In this document: piece by piece, positions 39,771-48,169 of the stretch
Position numbering within the stretch: position 1 is the stretch's first letter
Layout of the letters: every line of letters begins with the position of its first letter
NCBI RefSeq assembly: GCF_003116585.1
Contig: NZ_QEHM01000011.1
Span: 1 to 64,000 of the forward strand
DNA: 64,000 bases
Origin: Albibacillus kandeliae
GTDB lineage: Bacteria; Pseudomonadota; Alphaproteobacteria; Rhodobacterales; Rhodobacteraceae
Direction: 5' to 3'
Translations under genes and position numbers: made by a program
The notes under the pieces: model-generated
Databases searched by the model: none
The model's input: the letters and a program-made list of their open reading frames with translations, nothing else
What the model was told of the DNA's origin: nothing

Positions 39771-40453
39771 CCCTCGCTCGCCTCCGGCAGGGCATCCGCC
39801 CAGTCCGCCAGCCCCTTCTGGCCCTGCTCGGTCAGCCCGTAGATGCCGCGCTGAACCCTTTCGAACCAGCCGTAATGGTTGTCCGCCATGATCCGTGTGG
39901 CGGCCTTTACCCCGGTATCCCCCGCCACCGAGGCACCCCGGCTCGGCCCGTACTCTGCAAGGTAGGTCGCGCAGGCGATGGCGTCCTGCCGATACCCGGT
40001 GACGATCCCGTGCCGCGTCGCGCCCCCGTCGTTCGGATCCCCGCGCAGCCGATCAAAGGCGCGCAGCAGGCGCGCGCTCTTCACCTTGGACTTGCGCGGC
40101 AGATAGGGGCCCGGGTCGCAGATCACCTCGGCCAGCCCGTCCTCGCGCACGGTGATCAGCCCGAGGCCCAGGCGCCGGCACAGGGCAGTATTGTCCTTCA
40201 TCGCCCGCCGCGCCGTCCGCCCGCCCGGGCGCGGCACCGCGATATAGACATGGTCGGTCACGCCCAGCCGCTCGACCGCCTGATGATAGAGGCTCAACGA
40301 GAACCCCAGCTTCAGCTCCACGATCACCGGCGCATCCTCGCCACGCCGCGCCATCACGTCGACCGCGCCAACCTCGCCCTTCACCGTGTACCCCTGCCGT
40401 TCAAGCAGGGCCTTGACCGGAGCGTAGAGCGAGGATTCCGAGAGTTTTGCCAT
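39767..40453 (-). CDS. DUF2161-family protein, PD-(D/E)xK nuclease-like
   Basis: The protein has 228 aa. The N-terminal half carries GEVGAVDVMARRGEDAPVIVELKLG, where Asp and the ExK motif (VELK) are placed as in restriction-type PD-(D/E)xK nucleases. It is followed by LYHQAVERLGVTDHVYIAVP, typical of the same fold. The C-terminal region (about 160-228) is predicted to contain a winged-helix-like motif (GIYGLTEQGQKGLADW). It is named DUF2161 from family resemblance and its substrate is unknown. It stands alone. Confidence 0.75.
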   Translation of the reverse strand: MAKLSESSLYAPVKALLERQGYTVKGEVGAVDVMARRGEDAPVIVELKLGFSLSLYHQAVERLGVTDHVYIAVPRPGGRTARRAMKDNTALCRRLGLGLITVREDGLAEVICDPGPYLPRKSKVKSARLLRAFDRLRGDPNDGGATRHGIVTGYRQDAIACATYLAEYGPSRGASVAGDTGVKAATRIMADNHYGWFERVQRGIYGLTEQGQKGLADWADALPEASEG

Positions 40454-40589
40454 GCCCTTCGCATATCAGCCGCCCCGCGCCGCTCCAAGCGGGGAACGAT
40501 ACCTGCCCTGCCCCCCGTCACGCCCACGACTTGAAATCGCCCCGTTTCGCTTTCAGTACTCGGGAGGAAACGGGAATGGGAGGCACGGG

Positions 40590-41582
40590 ATGCTGCGCAA
40601 ACTTCTGATGGTGGCCGTCACCGTCGCCTCTGTTCAGGCACCGGTCGCGGCGCAGGCAGACTGCGACGGAACCGACCTCCGCACCACCCTGACCCAAGCC
40701 GAACAGGCCCGGATCGACGAGAAACTGGCCGCCACCCCCTATGCCGAGGGCAACCACTGGGTCGCAACGCGTGGCAACCAGCGCATCGACCTGATCGGCA
40801 CCTACCACTTCAACGCGCCCCAGTTCGAGGCCATCGCCGAGCGGCTGGAACCCGTGGTCGCCACGGCCGACGCGATCCTCTTCGAGGTCAACGCGCAGGA
40901 TACGGCGGACTTCCAGAAATCGCTGGCAACCGACCTCTCCGCCGTCCTCATCGTCGAGGGCCCCACCCTCCCCGACCTGATGACCGAGGACGGCTGGGAC
41001 CAGCTCAGCGCCCTCGGACGCGAGCGCGGCATTCCCGCCTTCGTCCTCGCCAAGTCGCGGCCCGTCATGCTGCTGGGCGCGCTGGCGCTGCCGGGCTGCT
41101 TCGAAAAGGGCCCCGACCTCGAAAAGGGTCTCGACAAGCGCCTGATGCAGATCGCCAGCCACCACAACGTGCCGCAGATCTCGCTGGAAACCGTCGCGGA
41201 CTCCTTCGGCATCTTCGAACAGGATCCGCTGGAGGAGCAGGCCGCGCTGCTGGAAAAGATGCTGCCGCAGCTCAGCGATGCCGAGAACCAGTTCCATACC
41301 CTTCTCACCGGTTACCTCGACGAGGACGTGGCCCGCACCGTGCTGACGATAGAAGCCTCCACCCGGCGGAGCGCACCCGACACCGCCGAGCATGACGCGG
41401 TCTCCGCCAAGTTCAACAAGCGCGCCCTGTCCGACCGGAACCACAACTGGATGCCCGTCATCCTGCGCCAGCCCGGCGACCGCCTCGTCATCGCCGTGGG
41501 CGCCGCCCATCTCTCCGGCAAGGACGGCTTGCTCCACCTTCTCGAACAGCAGGGCTACACCCTCGAACGCGCCGCGTTCTGA
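40590..41582 (+). CDS. TraB/GumN-family exported protein
   Basis: The protein has 330 aa with a signal peptide (about 1-23, ending APVAAQA). The domain has the family opening RIDLIGTYHFNAPQFE with the metal-site-like His, then LFEVNAQD and, near the end, the paired motif RNHNWMPVILRQPGDRLVIAVGAAHLSGKDGLLHLLEQQGY. Family members are thought to be metalloproteases or related to erythromycin esterase, but the activity is not proven. The ATG at 40590 follows GGGAGG at seven bases. It is transcribed alone between convergent neighbours. Confidence 0.82.
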   Translation: MLRKLLMVAVTVASVQAPVAAQADCDGTDLRTTLTQAEQARIDEKLAATPYAEGNHWVATRGNQRIDLIGTYHFNAPQFEAIAERLEPVVATADAILFEVNAQDTADFQKSLATDLSAVLIVEGPTLPDLMTEDGWDQLSALGRERGIPAFVLAKSRPVMLLGALALPGCFEKGPDLEKGLDKRLMQIASHHNVPQISLETVADSFGIFEQDPLEEQAALLEKMLPQLSDAENQFHTLLTGYLDEDVARTVLTIEASTRRSAPDTAEHDAVSAKFNKRALSDRNHNWMPVILRQPGDRLVIAVGAAHLSGKDGLLHLLEQQGYTLERAAF

Positions 41583-41705
41583 ACCCCGCCCTCCCGAGGG
41601 CCGGGCGCCTTGCCGCGCTGCGGCGCATGGCCTCGTGACATCTTCGCGCCGTCCCCCTATAAGGCGCGCGAAATCCAAATCCGAGCATCCGAGGACACTC
41701 TCCCC

Positions 41706-42626
41706 ATGACCATCCAAGTCTTTGGCCACAAATCCCCCGACACCGACAGCACCGGCTCCCCGATCATCTGGGCCTGGTACCTGAACGAAGTGAAGGGCAC
41801 CCCGGCCAAGCCCGTCCTGCTGGGCGAGCCCAACACCGAAGCCGCATTCATGCTGACCCGCTGGGGCCTCGACAAGCCGGAGATCATCACCTCGGTCGCC
41901 GCAGACGCGCCCGTCGTGATCGTCGACACCAACAACCCCGCCGAGCTGCCCGCCGACATCAACAGCGCCGACATCCTCGCCATCATCGACCACCACAAGC
42001 TGGTCGGCGGCCTGGAAACCAAGGGCCCGATCGACATCACCGTGCGCCCGCTGGCCTGCACCGCCACCATCATGCACGACCTGATCGGTGACGACCTCGC
42101 GAAGATGCCCGAGCAGGTGAAGGGCGCGATGCTGACCTGCATCCTCTCCGACACGCTGGAATTCCGCTCGCCCACCACCACCGACCACGACAAGGCCGTG
42201 GCCGAGAAGCTGGCCGCCGACCTCGGCATCACCATCTCCGACTTCGCCGCCGAGATGTTCGCCGCCAAGTCCGACGTCTCCGCCTTCTCCGAAGCCGAAC
42301 TCCTCCGCATGGACTCCAAGGAATACGAAGTCGGCGGCAAGCAGTTCCGTGTCTCCGTGCTCGAAACCACCTCGCCCAAGATGGTGCTGGACCGCAAGGA
42401 CGCCCTGATGGCCGCCATGCCCGGCGTCGCCGAGGAAGACGGCGCCGACCAGGTCCTGCTCTTCGTGGTCGACATCCTGAACGAGGAAGCCACCCTGCTG
42501 GTCCCGAACGAGCTGGTGAAATCCGTGGCCGAAAAGAGCTTCGACGCCAAGCCGACCGGCGACACCGTCGTCCTGCCGGGCATCATGAGCCGCAAGAAAC
42601 AGATCATCCCGAACCTCAAGGTCTGA
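41706..42626 (+). CDS. ppaC: Manganese-dependent inorganic pyrophosphatase (family II)
   Basis: This enzyme hydrolyses pyrophosphate in the cytosol, 306 aa, the normal length of family II enzymes. The DHH domain holds the metal ligands in GHKSPDTDS (His and Asp residues, 8-15), VDTNNP, IIDHHKLV and ATIMHDLI. The C-terminal DHHA2 domain has the substrate-binding region ending in the basic SRKKQIIPNL. The ATG at 41706 has GAGGA about 10 bases upstream. It ends in a strong terminator and borders a low-GC insert. Confidence 0.94.
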   Translation: MTIQVFGHKSPDTDSTGSPIIWAWYLNEVKGTPAKPVLLGEPNTEAAFMLTRWGLDKPEIITSVAADAPVVIVDTNNPAELPADINSADILAIIDHHKLVGGLETKGPIDITVRPLACTATIMHDLIGDDLAKMPEQVKGAMLTCILSDTLEFRSPTTTDHDKAVAEKLAADLGITISDFAAEMFAAKSDVSAFSEAELLRMDSKEYEVGGKQFRVSVLETTSPKMVLDRKDALMAAMPGVAEEDGADQVLLFVVDILNEEATLLVPNELVKSVAEKSFDAKPTGDTVVLPGIMSRKKQIIPNLKV

Positions 42627-42645
42627 GACCGGGAACACCGCGACG

Positions 42646-42678
42646 AAAAGGGCGCCCCCCGGGGCGCCCTTTGCTTTT
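42646..42678 (+). terminator. Rho-independent terminator of ppaC
   Basis: The arms AAAGGGCGCCCC and GGGGCGCCCTTT form a perfect 12-bp stem with a two-base separation, followed by GCTTTT. It lies about 20 bases after the stop codon and marks the left edge of the low-GC insert. Confidence 0.9.
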
Positions 42679-42824
42679 GGGCGTGCTGCCTGGCGCTCAT
42701 GGCCTTGTGGGTATGCCGCCATGTCGAACGACAGCCGCCGAAGAGGTCTTCGGGTGTTGCCCGGATGGGCGAAAGTTAAGCGGACAGGGCTGTCTCTCGA
42801 TGATACGCGATGACGCTCTGCTCT

Positions 42825-43313
42825 CTACCTATCTCCAAGGGATGAAAGGCATTTGTCCAGTACGCGGTTCAAATCAGACTGATCTAAATCGGACAGCCCT
42901 TCGACCAGTCGTTTCTGAACGACGACGTGATCCGTCACTGCGGCATCAATTTTCCTGATCCCGCTCTCTGTGAGTTGTACATGGACGCTGCGCTTGTCCT
43001 CAGGGTTCGGGATGCGCGCCACGAAACCTTCCTTTTCGAGCTGATCGATGCGGTTCGTCATGGTGCCTGACGTTACCATCATCGTCGTAAGCAGTTGGTT
43101 CGGCGATAGTGCATGAGGCGGCCCCGATCTCAAGAGCGTGGCCAACACATCGAAACTTGCCGCGCTCAGGCCATGCTCTGCAAAGGTCTTGCTCATCTCT
43201 TCGTTATATAGAGCTGACAATCTGACCACCCTGCCAATTATGCCCATTGGCCCGGTGTCAATGTCAGGCCGCTGTTTGGCCCACTGCGCTCTGATGTCTT
43301 CAATATCGAACAT
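42825..43313 (-). CDS. MarR-family transcriptional regulator
   Basis: The protein has 162 aa and the MarR winged helix: RVVRLSALYNEEMSKTFAEHGLS, then the recognition helix region LSPNQLLTTMMVTSGTMTNRIDQLEKEGFVAR and the wing with DKRSVHVQLTESG. Codon use is more AT-rich than in surrounding core genes. It is divergently oriented to an EamA exporter gene, with two operator-like palindromes between the two starts, which fits the typical arrangement of a repressor controlling its own gene and an exporter. Confidence 0.88.
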   Translation of the reverse strand: MFDIEDIRAQWAKQRPDIDTGPMGIIGRVVRLSALYNEEMSKTFAEHGLSAASFDVLATLLRSGPPHALSPNQLLTTMMVTSGTMTNRIDQLEKEGFVARIPNPEDKRSVHVQLTESGIRKIDAAVTDHVVVQKRLVEGLSDLDQSDLNRVLDKCLSSLGDR

Positions 43314-43334
43314 GCCCCAACACTGGGATCATTT

Positions 43335-43379
43335 TATCTTGACGTCAAGCTAAATGCATTTATCTCTACGTCAAGATAA
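43335..43379. promoter_or_regulatory. Two palindromic operator sites between divergent MarR and EamA genes
   Basis: Site 1 has the perfect palindrome CTTGACGTCAAG (43338-43349), inside a TATCTTGACGTCAAG context. Site 2 (43361-43378) is TATCTCTACGTCAAGATA, a near-perfect version of the same palindrome TATCTTGACGTCAAGATA with one arm altered. The centres are about 26 bases apart. Both lie in the 79-base space between the two gene starts and overlap the probable promoters. Binding by the adjacent MarR protein is inferred. Confidence 0.75.
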
Positions 43380-43392
43380 GATGGAGAGCCCC

Positions 43393-44286
43393 ATGTCCCG
43401 CCCCTCTGATTTCGCAATAACGGCGTTGGCCCCACTAGTGTGGGGTAGCAGCTACATCGTCACGACACAGTTCCTGCCAAACCTTGATCCGTTGACCATT
43501 TCTGTACTTCGCGCTCTGCCAGCTGGCCTGCTTCTGTTGTGTCTGGTTCGCCAAGTTCCTCATGGTCACTGGATCTGGAAAATGTTCGTTTTGGGCGCAC
43601 TCAATTTCGCAATATTCTGGTCACTACTCTTCTTTTCCGCCTATCGCTTGCCAGGAGGCGTCGCAGCCGTGATGGGGGCATTGCAACCGTTCGTGGTCAT
43701 CTTCGCATCGCGTTTCCTGCTTGGATCACCAATCAAAGTGCTGTCACTCCTTACAGTCGCGGCTGGCGTTCTTGGTGTAGCACTCCTCGTTCTAACGCCC
43801 GAAGCAAAGCTGGATATGTGGGGAGTTGCTGCTGGGATGGCCGGATCGGCGTCGATGGCCTTCGGCACTGTATTGAGCAGAAAATGGCAGCCGCCAGTCA
43901 CCGCTCTTACTTTTACGAGCTGGCAACTGACAGCAGGTGGTTTGCTCTTGGCACCCTTTGTACATTTTGCACCTACCGATTGGTCAACCATCAATGCAAC
44001 GAATGTTCTGGGTCTCGCATACCTGGGATTGATCGGTGCCGCATTGACCTACATTATCTGGCTGCGCGGCATCCAAATCATACAGCCAACTGCGGCTTCG
44101 GTTCTGGGCTTGCTAAGCCCTATGAGCGCGGCATTGCTCGGGTGGTTTTTCCTGAATGAAACATTGAGCACTACTCAATCTATAGGAATGATGATCGTGC
44201 TCCTTAGCGTACTCGTCGGTCAATACGCTCTAAGGTCAAATCGAGCATCCCCAGAGCCGGCATTGGCCACGTTGCAGAAATCATGA
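43393..44286 (+). CDS. EamA-family exporter in low-GC insert
   Basis: This is a ten-helix DMT-superfamily inner-membrane protein of 297 aa. The first repeat starts FAITALAPLVWGSSYIVTTQFLP (WGS motif) and ends near a Pro-rich loop; the second repeat contains MAFGTVLSRKW and ALTYIIWLRGIQ. The ATG at 43393 is preceded by GGAGAG at seven bases. The base composition is clearly lower in GC than neighbouring genes on both sides. The substrate is unknown; the divergent MarR regulator suggests an inducible efflux role. Confidence 0.88.
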   Translation: MSRPSDFAITALAPLVWGSSYIVTTQFLPNLDPLTISVLRALPAGLLLLCLVRQVPHGHWIWKMFVLGALNFAIFWSLLFFSAYRLPGGVAAVMGALQPFVVIFASRFLLGSPIKVLSLLTVAAGVLGVALLVLTPEAKLDMWGVAAGMAGSASMAFGTVLSRKWQPPVTALTFTSWQLTAGGLLLAPFVHFAPTDWSTINATNVLGLAYLGLIGAALTYIIWLRGIQIIQPTAASVLGLLSPMSAALLGWFFLNETLSTTQSIGMMIVLLSVLVGQYALRSNRASPEPALATLQKS

Positions 44287-44345
44287 AATGACGGGCTCTT
44301 ATCCAACACTGCACTTCGAACCCGCGTCGCTCTAATGAGCACCCC

Positions 44346-44376
44346 CCAAAACAAAGGGCGCCCCTAAGGGCGCCCT
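44346..44376 (-). terminator. Terminator of the tautomerase gene, right edge of low-GC insert
   Basis: The arms AGGGCGCCC and GGGCGCCCT form a perfect 9-bp stem around CTAA (44355-44376). On the minus strand it is followed by TTGTTTTGG, a fair T-rich tail. Its stem sequence is nearly the same as that of the ppaC terminator at 42646. Confidence 0.75.
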
Positions 44377-44402
44377 GTCTCGTTCATACCGTGTCTTGGG
44401 GC

Positions 44403-44618
44403 CTAGCTCTTGCCCATCGCGCGGATGTCTGCGGCGCTTGGCGTGCTGCCGCCAATGCCCCACTGACCGCTGCGCACTTCCTTGACGCGCACCCAGGTCA
44501 CGCCGCGCATGGCCTCGCCTTCGACTTCGACCATTGCATTGGTGACCTTCTCGATCATCGCGGCCTTCTGGGCCTGATCAAAAACGCCTTCGATCACTTC
44601 GATATCCACCAGTGGCAT
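44403..44618 (-). CDS. 4-oxalocrotonate tautomerase family protein
   Basis: The protein has 71 aa, starting Met-Pro, so the catalytic N-terminal Pro would be exposed after Met removal (MPLVDIEVIEG). The core AMIEKVTNAMVEVEGEAMRGVTWVRVKEV is the beta-alpha-beta fold of the family, and the later TWVRVKEV contains an Arg in the usual position for the substrate site. It is 8 residues longer than the classical 62-residue enzymes at the C-terminus. GGAGAGG lies before the ATG at 44618. The substrate is not determined. Confidence 0.85.
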   Translation of the reverse strand: MPLVDIEVIEGVFDQAQKAAMIEKVTNAMVEVEGEAMRGVTWVRVKEVRSGQWGIGGSTPSAADIRAMGKS

Positions 44619-44764
44619 GTTGCCTCTCCTCTCTCGTATGGAATGAGACCACATTGCCGCAGAGGCACGGCGGCGCTCCACTACGCAAACAGTAGGAAAC
44701 CCGCTACAGTTTTTGTACTAGGTCTTTACCCGGCGTCATGAGACACTTTTCGCGGAGGTGCCCC

Positions 44765-45460
44765 ATGACGCAAACGCCCTACCCACGTTTCTGCCCCGTC
44801 GCGATGGCCGCGGATCTTCTGGAACCCAGGTGGACGCTTCTCGTGCTCTGCGAGATGTGGACCGGCTCGACCCGCTTCAGCGAGATACAGCGCGGCGTGC
44901 CCGGCATGTCGCCCGGTCTGCTGTCGAAACGCCTCAAGGACATGGAGACCAAGGGCCTGATCGAACGGCGCGACGGCGGTGTCGGCGCACACCCCGAGTA
45001 CCTGACGACCCCGCTGGCGGACGAACTGGAACCCATCGTGCGGCAACTGGGCGAATGGGCCCACCGCAACATCGACTCGCAGGTCTCGCTGCAATGCCTC
45101 GATGCGCGGATGCTGATGTGGAACATCCGCCGCAAGATCAACCGCTCGGCGCTCCCGATCGACAAGTGCGTCATCCAGTTCACCCTGAACGAACAGCCCC
45201 GCACCCAGTCCAACTACTGGCTGATCGTCAAACCCGGGATCGAGACCGACCTCTGCTATATCGACCCGGGCCACAACGTCGATCTCTTCGTGGTGAGCGA
45301 ACTGCGCGCGCTCACATCCGCGTGGATGGGGCACACCAGCTTCGAATACGAGATCGGGGCAGACCGTATCGCGCTGATCGGACACTCGGGCATGGCGCGC
45401 GACCTCACCAAGTGGCTGATCAGAAGCAGTTTCGCCCAGCCGATGAGAAAGAGCGCCTGA
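44765..45460 (+). CDS. HxlR-family transcriptional regulator
   Basis: The protein has 231 aa. The N-terminal winged helix (about 10-100) has RFCPVAMAADLLEPRWTLLVL, then GMSPGLLSKRLKDMETKGLIERR and the wing, typical of HxlR/YodB regulators. The Cys in FCPVA is at the site used for redox sensing in some family members. The C-terminal 115 residues form a sterol-carrier-like or SCP2-like extension that is not in the shortest HxlR proteins. A GGAGGTG site precedes the ATG. It is divergent from the tautomerase gene with 146 bases between the starts, so regulation of that gene is possible. Confidence 0.85.
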   Translation: MTQTPYPRFCPVAMAADLLEPRWTLLVLCEMWTGSTRFSEIQRGVPGMSPGLLSKRLKDMETKGLIERRDGGVGAHPEYLTTPLADELEPIVRQLGEWAHRNIDSQVSLQCLDARMLMWNIRRKINRSALPIDKCVIQFTLNEQPRTQSNYWLIVKPGIETDLCYIDPGHNVDLFVVSELRALTSAWMGHTSFEYEIGADRIALIGHSGMARDLTKWLIRSSFAQPMRKSA

Positions 45461-45482
45461 CAGCGGCCGGGGGTCGGTCGGC

Positions 45483-45998
45483 TCAGGCGGCCGAGGTGCC
45501 CGCCCAACGCCGCAGCACGTCAAGGTAGAGCCCGAAGGGACGGCTCAGCAGAACCATGAACACGATCGCTGACCCGACGGCGGCGGTGATCTCGGCCACC
45601 CCGGCCCCCGCCACGGCGAGGGTCGCGACGTAGACCGGCACCTGGAACGTCAGGAAGGCCCCGATATCGCAGGCCAGCGCGGCAAGCCATCCCCGCGGAC
45701 GCAGGGCCGTGAACACCCAGTCGCGCCAGACCCCGTAGGGGCGGCCCGTCAGCATCATCACCGGGATCATGATCAGCCGCGCAATCAGCACCTGCCGTGG
45801 TTCCATGCCCGCGACGAACAACTCGCTCAGCGCCGCAACCGTGGTGAAGAACAGGATCGTTCCCACCGTGTCGACCAGATAGCGTTTCAATGCGGACAAT
45901 CCTTCATGCAGCCGTGCTATCCGCTCCCGGCCCACCTGTCGAGATGTTGAACGGTTCTTGCCCCACCCCGCCGCCGAACCTGCCTCCAGTCCGGGCAT
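45483..45998 (-). CDS. alaE: AlaE-like L-alanine exporter
   Basis: The protein has about 171 aa with four predicted membrane helices. Segments VDTVGTILFFTTV, LFVAGMEPRQVLIARLIMIPVM, GRPYGVWRDW and CDIGAFLTFQVPVYVATLAVAGAG line up with those of E. coli AlaE, an L-alanine exporter that is induced by alanine. The N-terminal 30 residues are polar and not conserved, so the start is uncertain; I chose the ATG at 45998 with GAGG upstream, and a GTG start near residue 30 is also possible. It converges on the HxlR gene with 22 bases between stop codons. Confidence 0.72.
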   Translation of the reverse strand: MPGLEAGSAAGWGKNRSTSRQVGRERIARLHEGLSALKRYLVDTVGTILFFTTVAALSELFVAGMEPRQVLIARLIMIPVMMLTGRPYGVWRDWVFTALRPRGWLAALACDIGAFLTFQVPVYVATLAVAGAGVAEITAAVGSAIVFMVLLSRPFGLYLDVLRRWAGTSAA

Positions 45999-46080
45999 CG
46001 GCGCCTCACGCCCGCCCGCCCCGCTGGCTGATGACCCTGCCCCGCCTTTCCGGTAGGATGCCGCCATAAAGGAGACCCCA

Positions 46081-46767
46081 ATGATTTCACTCCGCCATCT
46101 GGCCGTTTTCGCCGCCCCCCTGCTCGCATCCCCGCTCCACGCCGACGAGGCGATACAGGCCCGGTTCCTCTGCAACGAGGGCGTCGAGGTCCATGTCGGC
46201 TTTCAGGATGGCGCGGCCCGTCTCGACTACGCCGGGCAGTCCGTCACCATGACCGGCCAGCCCGTCGGCTCGGGCTACGCCTATGCCGGCGAAGGCCACG
46301 CGCTGCGCGGCAAGGGACAGGAGATGACCTGGACCGACGCGGGCAAGACCGAATGGCAGTGCAAGGAGGCCAAGGCACCGCAGATGACCGCTCCCCAGTC
46401 CCCGCTCGCCGGGACCACCTGGCGCCTCGTGCAGTTCCAGTCCTCGGACGATGCCATCGGTACCGTCGTCCCGCCCCGGATCGAGAACTACGAACTGTCC
46501 TTCGAACCCGACGGCACCCTGCGGGCCAGGCTCGACTGCAACCGCCTGAACTCCCGGTGGGAAAGCGAGCCGACCGGGGACGAGAGCGGCAGCCTTGCCT
46601 TCACCCCCGGCGCCATGACCCGCGCCTTCTGCGGCGAAGGTGCGATGGATTCGAAGATCGCGCAGGATCTCGGCTTCATCCGCTCCTACATCCTCAAGGA
46701 CGGCCAGCTGCACATGTCGCTGATGGCCGACGGCGGAATCTACTCGTGGGAGCCCGTCGCGAACTGA
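46081..46767 (+). CDS. Exported MliC plus META-domain protein
   Basis: The protein has 228 aa and starts with a signal peptide (about 1-21). The N-terminal domain (about 25-98) resembles the MliC-type lysozyme-inhibitor fold, with FLCNEGVEVHVGF, SGYAYAGEGHALRGKGQEM and a second Cys at EWQCKE. The C-terminal domain (about 108-228) is a META/HslJ domain with LAGTTWRLVQFQSS, the LDCNRLNSRWE Cys-Asn motif and TRAFCGEG. This gives a fusion of two small envelope-protein folds. An AAGGAG site is six bases before the ATG. Function is inferred to be in the periplasm. Confidence 0.78.
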   Translation: MISLRHLAVFAAPLLASPLHADEAIQARFLCNEGVEVHVGFQDGAARLDYAGQSVTMTGQPVGSGYAYAGEGHALRGKGQEMTWTDAGKTEWQCKEAKAPQMTAPQSPLAGTTWRLVQFQSSDDAIGTVVPPRIENYELSFEPDGTLRARLDCNRLNSRWESEPTGDESGSLAFTPGAMTRAFCGEGAMDSKIAQDLGFIRSYILKDGQLHMSLMADGGIYSWEPVAN

Positions 46768-46771
46768 GCTC

Positions 46772-47170
46772 TCAGCGGTAGCGGCCCGCCGACTGGATCA
46801 CCTCGATCTGGTAACCGTCCGGATCGGCGACGAAGAAGAAGGTGGCGAGCAGCGTCTCGCCATCCGGCCGGAAGGCCACGATGTCGCGCGGGGCGTGCCC
46901 CGCCGCCCTTGCCGCCGCGTGCACCGCCGCAAGATCGTCCACCGCGAAGGCAAGATGCCCATAACCGTCGCCAAGGTCATAGGGCGTATCCCGCCCCTTG
47001 TTGATCGTCAGCTCCAGCTCGAAGGAGCTCTCCGGCACGGCAAGGTAGACCAGCGTGAAGGTTTCAAAATCGAACCGGTCCTTCAGCTCCATGCCGAAGA
47101 CCTCTTTGTAGAAGGCCCGCGAACGCGCTTCGTCGAGCACGCGGATCATCGAGTGGATCGGTTTGGCCAT
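46772..47170 (-). CDS. Glyoxalase/VOC-family protein, lactoylglutathione lyase-like
   Basis: The protein has 132 aa. It has paired beta-alpha-beta-beta-beta modules of the vicinal oxygen chelate fold: IHSMIRVLDEARSRAFYKEVFGMEL, then GYGHLAFAVDDL with a metal-ligand His, and FFFVADPDGYQIEVIQ with the terminal Glu ligand. GloA enzymes detoxify methylglyoxal with glutathione, and gloB is present at 62653. The Glu in FELELTINK and the His in MIRV region fit GloA-type metal ligands. The ATG at 47170 has GGAG about 10 bases upstream. Confidence 0.82.
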   Translation of the reverse strand: MAKPIHSMIRVLDEARSRAFYKEVFGMELKDRFDFETFTLVYLAVPESSFELELTINKGRDTPYDLGDGYGHLAFAVDDLAAVHAAARAAGHAPRDIVAFRPDGETLLATFFFVADPDGYQIEVIQSAGRYR

Positions 47171-47281
47171 GGCGCCGGTAACTCCTGCATATGATTGCCC
47201 CGGGCACGGCGGCAAGGATGGCCAAGCCCGTCTCGCTCGGGCATAAGCGGCGGGAGCGCACACCTCAAGAGGCCCCTGACC

Positions 47282-48157
47282 ATGACCCAGATCATCCCCT
47301 CGCTTGCCGAGATTTCAGACCGCTACGAGGCGCTCTTCGTCGACCTCTGGGGCTGCGTCCATGACGGGGTCAAGGCGCTGCCCGAGGCGGTCGCCGCCCT
47401 GCGCGCCTACCGCGAGAAAGGCGGCGCCGTGGTGCTGGTCACCAACTCGCCCCGCCCCCGCGCCAGCGTCGCGGCCCAGATCCGCGGCTTCGGCGTCACC
47501 GACGACGCATGGGACACCATCGCCACCTCGGGCGACAGCGCGCGCGTCGCCATGTTCCGCGGCGTGGTCGGCAGCAAGGTGTGGGTGATGGGCGAAACCG
47601 GACAGGAGGCTGAGTTCTTCGAGCCCCCGAAGGTACTGGACGACCCGATCGAGGTCCGTTCCGTGCCCCTCGACGAGGCCGAGGGCATCGTCTGCCTCGG
47701 TCCCTTCGATCCGATGGCCGATCCGGCCGAGAACCGTCCGCAGTTCCTCATGGCCAAGCAGAAGGGCCTCAAGCTGCTCTGCGCCAACCCCGACATCGTC
47801 GTCGACCGCGGCGGCGTGCGCGAGTGGTGTGCCGGGGCGCTGGCCCGCCTCTACACCGAGATGGGCGGCGAGAGCCTCTACTTCGGCAAACCCCACGCCC
47901 CGATCTACGACCTCGCCCGCCGCCGCCTTGCCGCACTTGGCCGCAACGTGTCCGAGGGCGGGATCCTCGCCATCGGCGACGGCATCCACACCGACATTGC
48001 CGGCGCCATCGGCGAGGACATCGATTCGCTCTTCATTTCCGGTGGCCTCGCCGCCGAGGAGACGCGCACGACGCACCAGCCCGACCCCGATGCCCTGAAG
48101 GCCTATCTCGACAAGGAACAATTCAGCCCGACCTATGCGATCGGACAGCTGCGCTGA
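47282..48157 (+). CDS. TIGR01459-family HAD hydrolase
   Basis: The protein has 291 aa and belongs to the HAD superfamily IIA group. Motif I is FVDLWGCVHDG (Asp nucleophile, with Trp-Gly in place of the usual Asp-Gly), motif II is VLVTNSPRP, motif III includes YFGKPHAPIYD (Lys) and motif IV is GDGIHTDIAGA. The members are often annotated as sugar phosphatases, but the substrate of this subgroup is not established. A GAGG ribosome site lies upstream of the ATG at 47282. The next gene, MaoC-type, has its own promoter-like elements. Confidence 0.85.
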   Translation: MTQIIPSLAEISDRYEALFVDLWGCVHDGVKALPEAVAALRAYREKGGAVVLVTNSPRPRASVAAQIRGFGVTDDAWDTIATSGDSARVAMFRGVVGSKVWVMGETGQEAEFFEPPKVLDDPIEVRSVPLDEAEGIVCLGPFDPMADPAENRPQFLMAKQKGLKLLCANPDIVVDRGGVREWCAGALARLYTEMGGESLYFGKPHAPIYDLARRRLAALGRNVSEGGILAIGDGIHTDIAGAIGEDIDSLFISGGLAAEETRTTHQPDPDALKAYLDKEQFSPTYAIGQLR

Positions 48158-48169
48158 ACCTTTTAGGGC

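Noticed and set aside
40518..42722. A 734-codon reading opposite the TraB and pyrophosphatase genes
   Set aside because: It crosses two well-supported genes and their intergenic space, and its translation is a low-complexity Gly/Val/Asp mixture typical of shadows in this genome.
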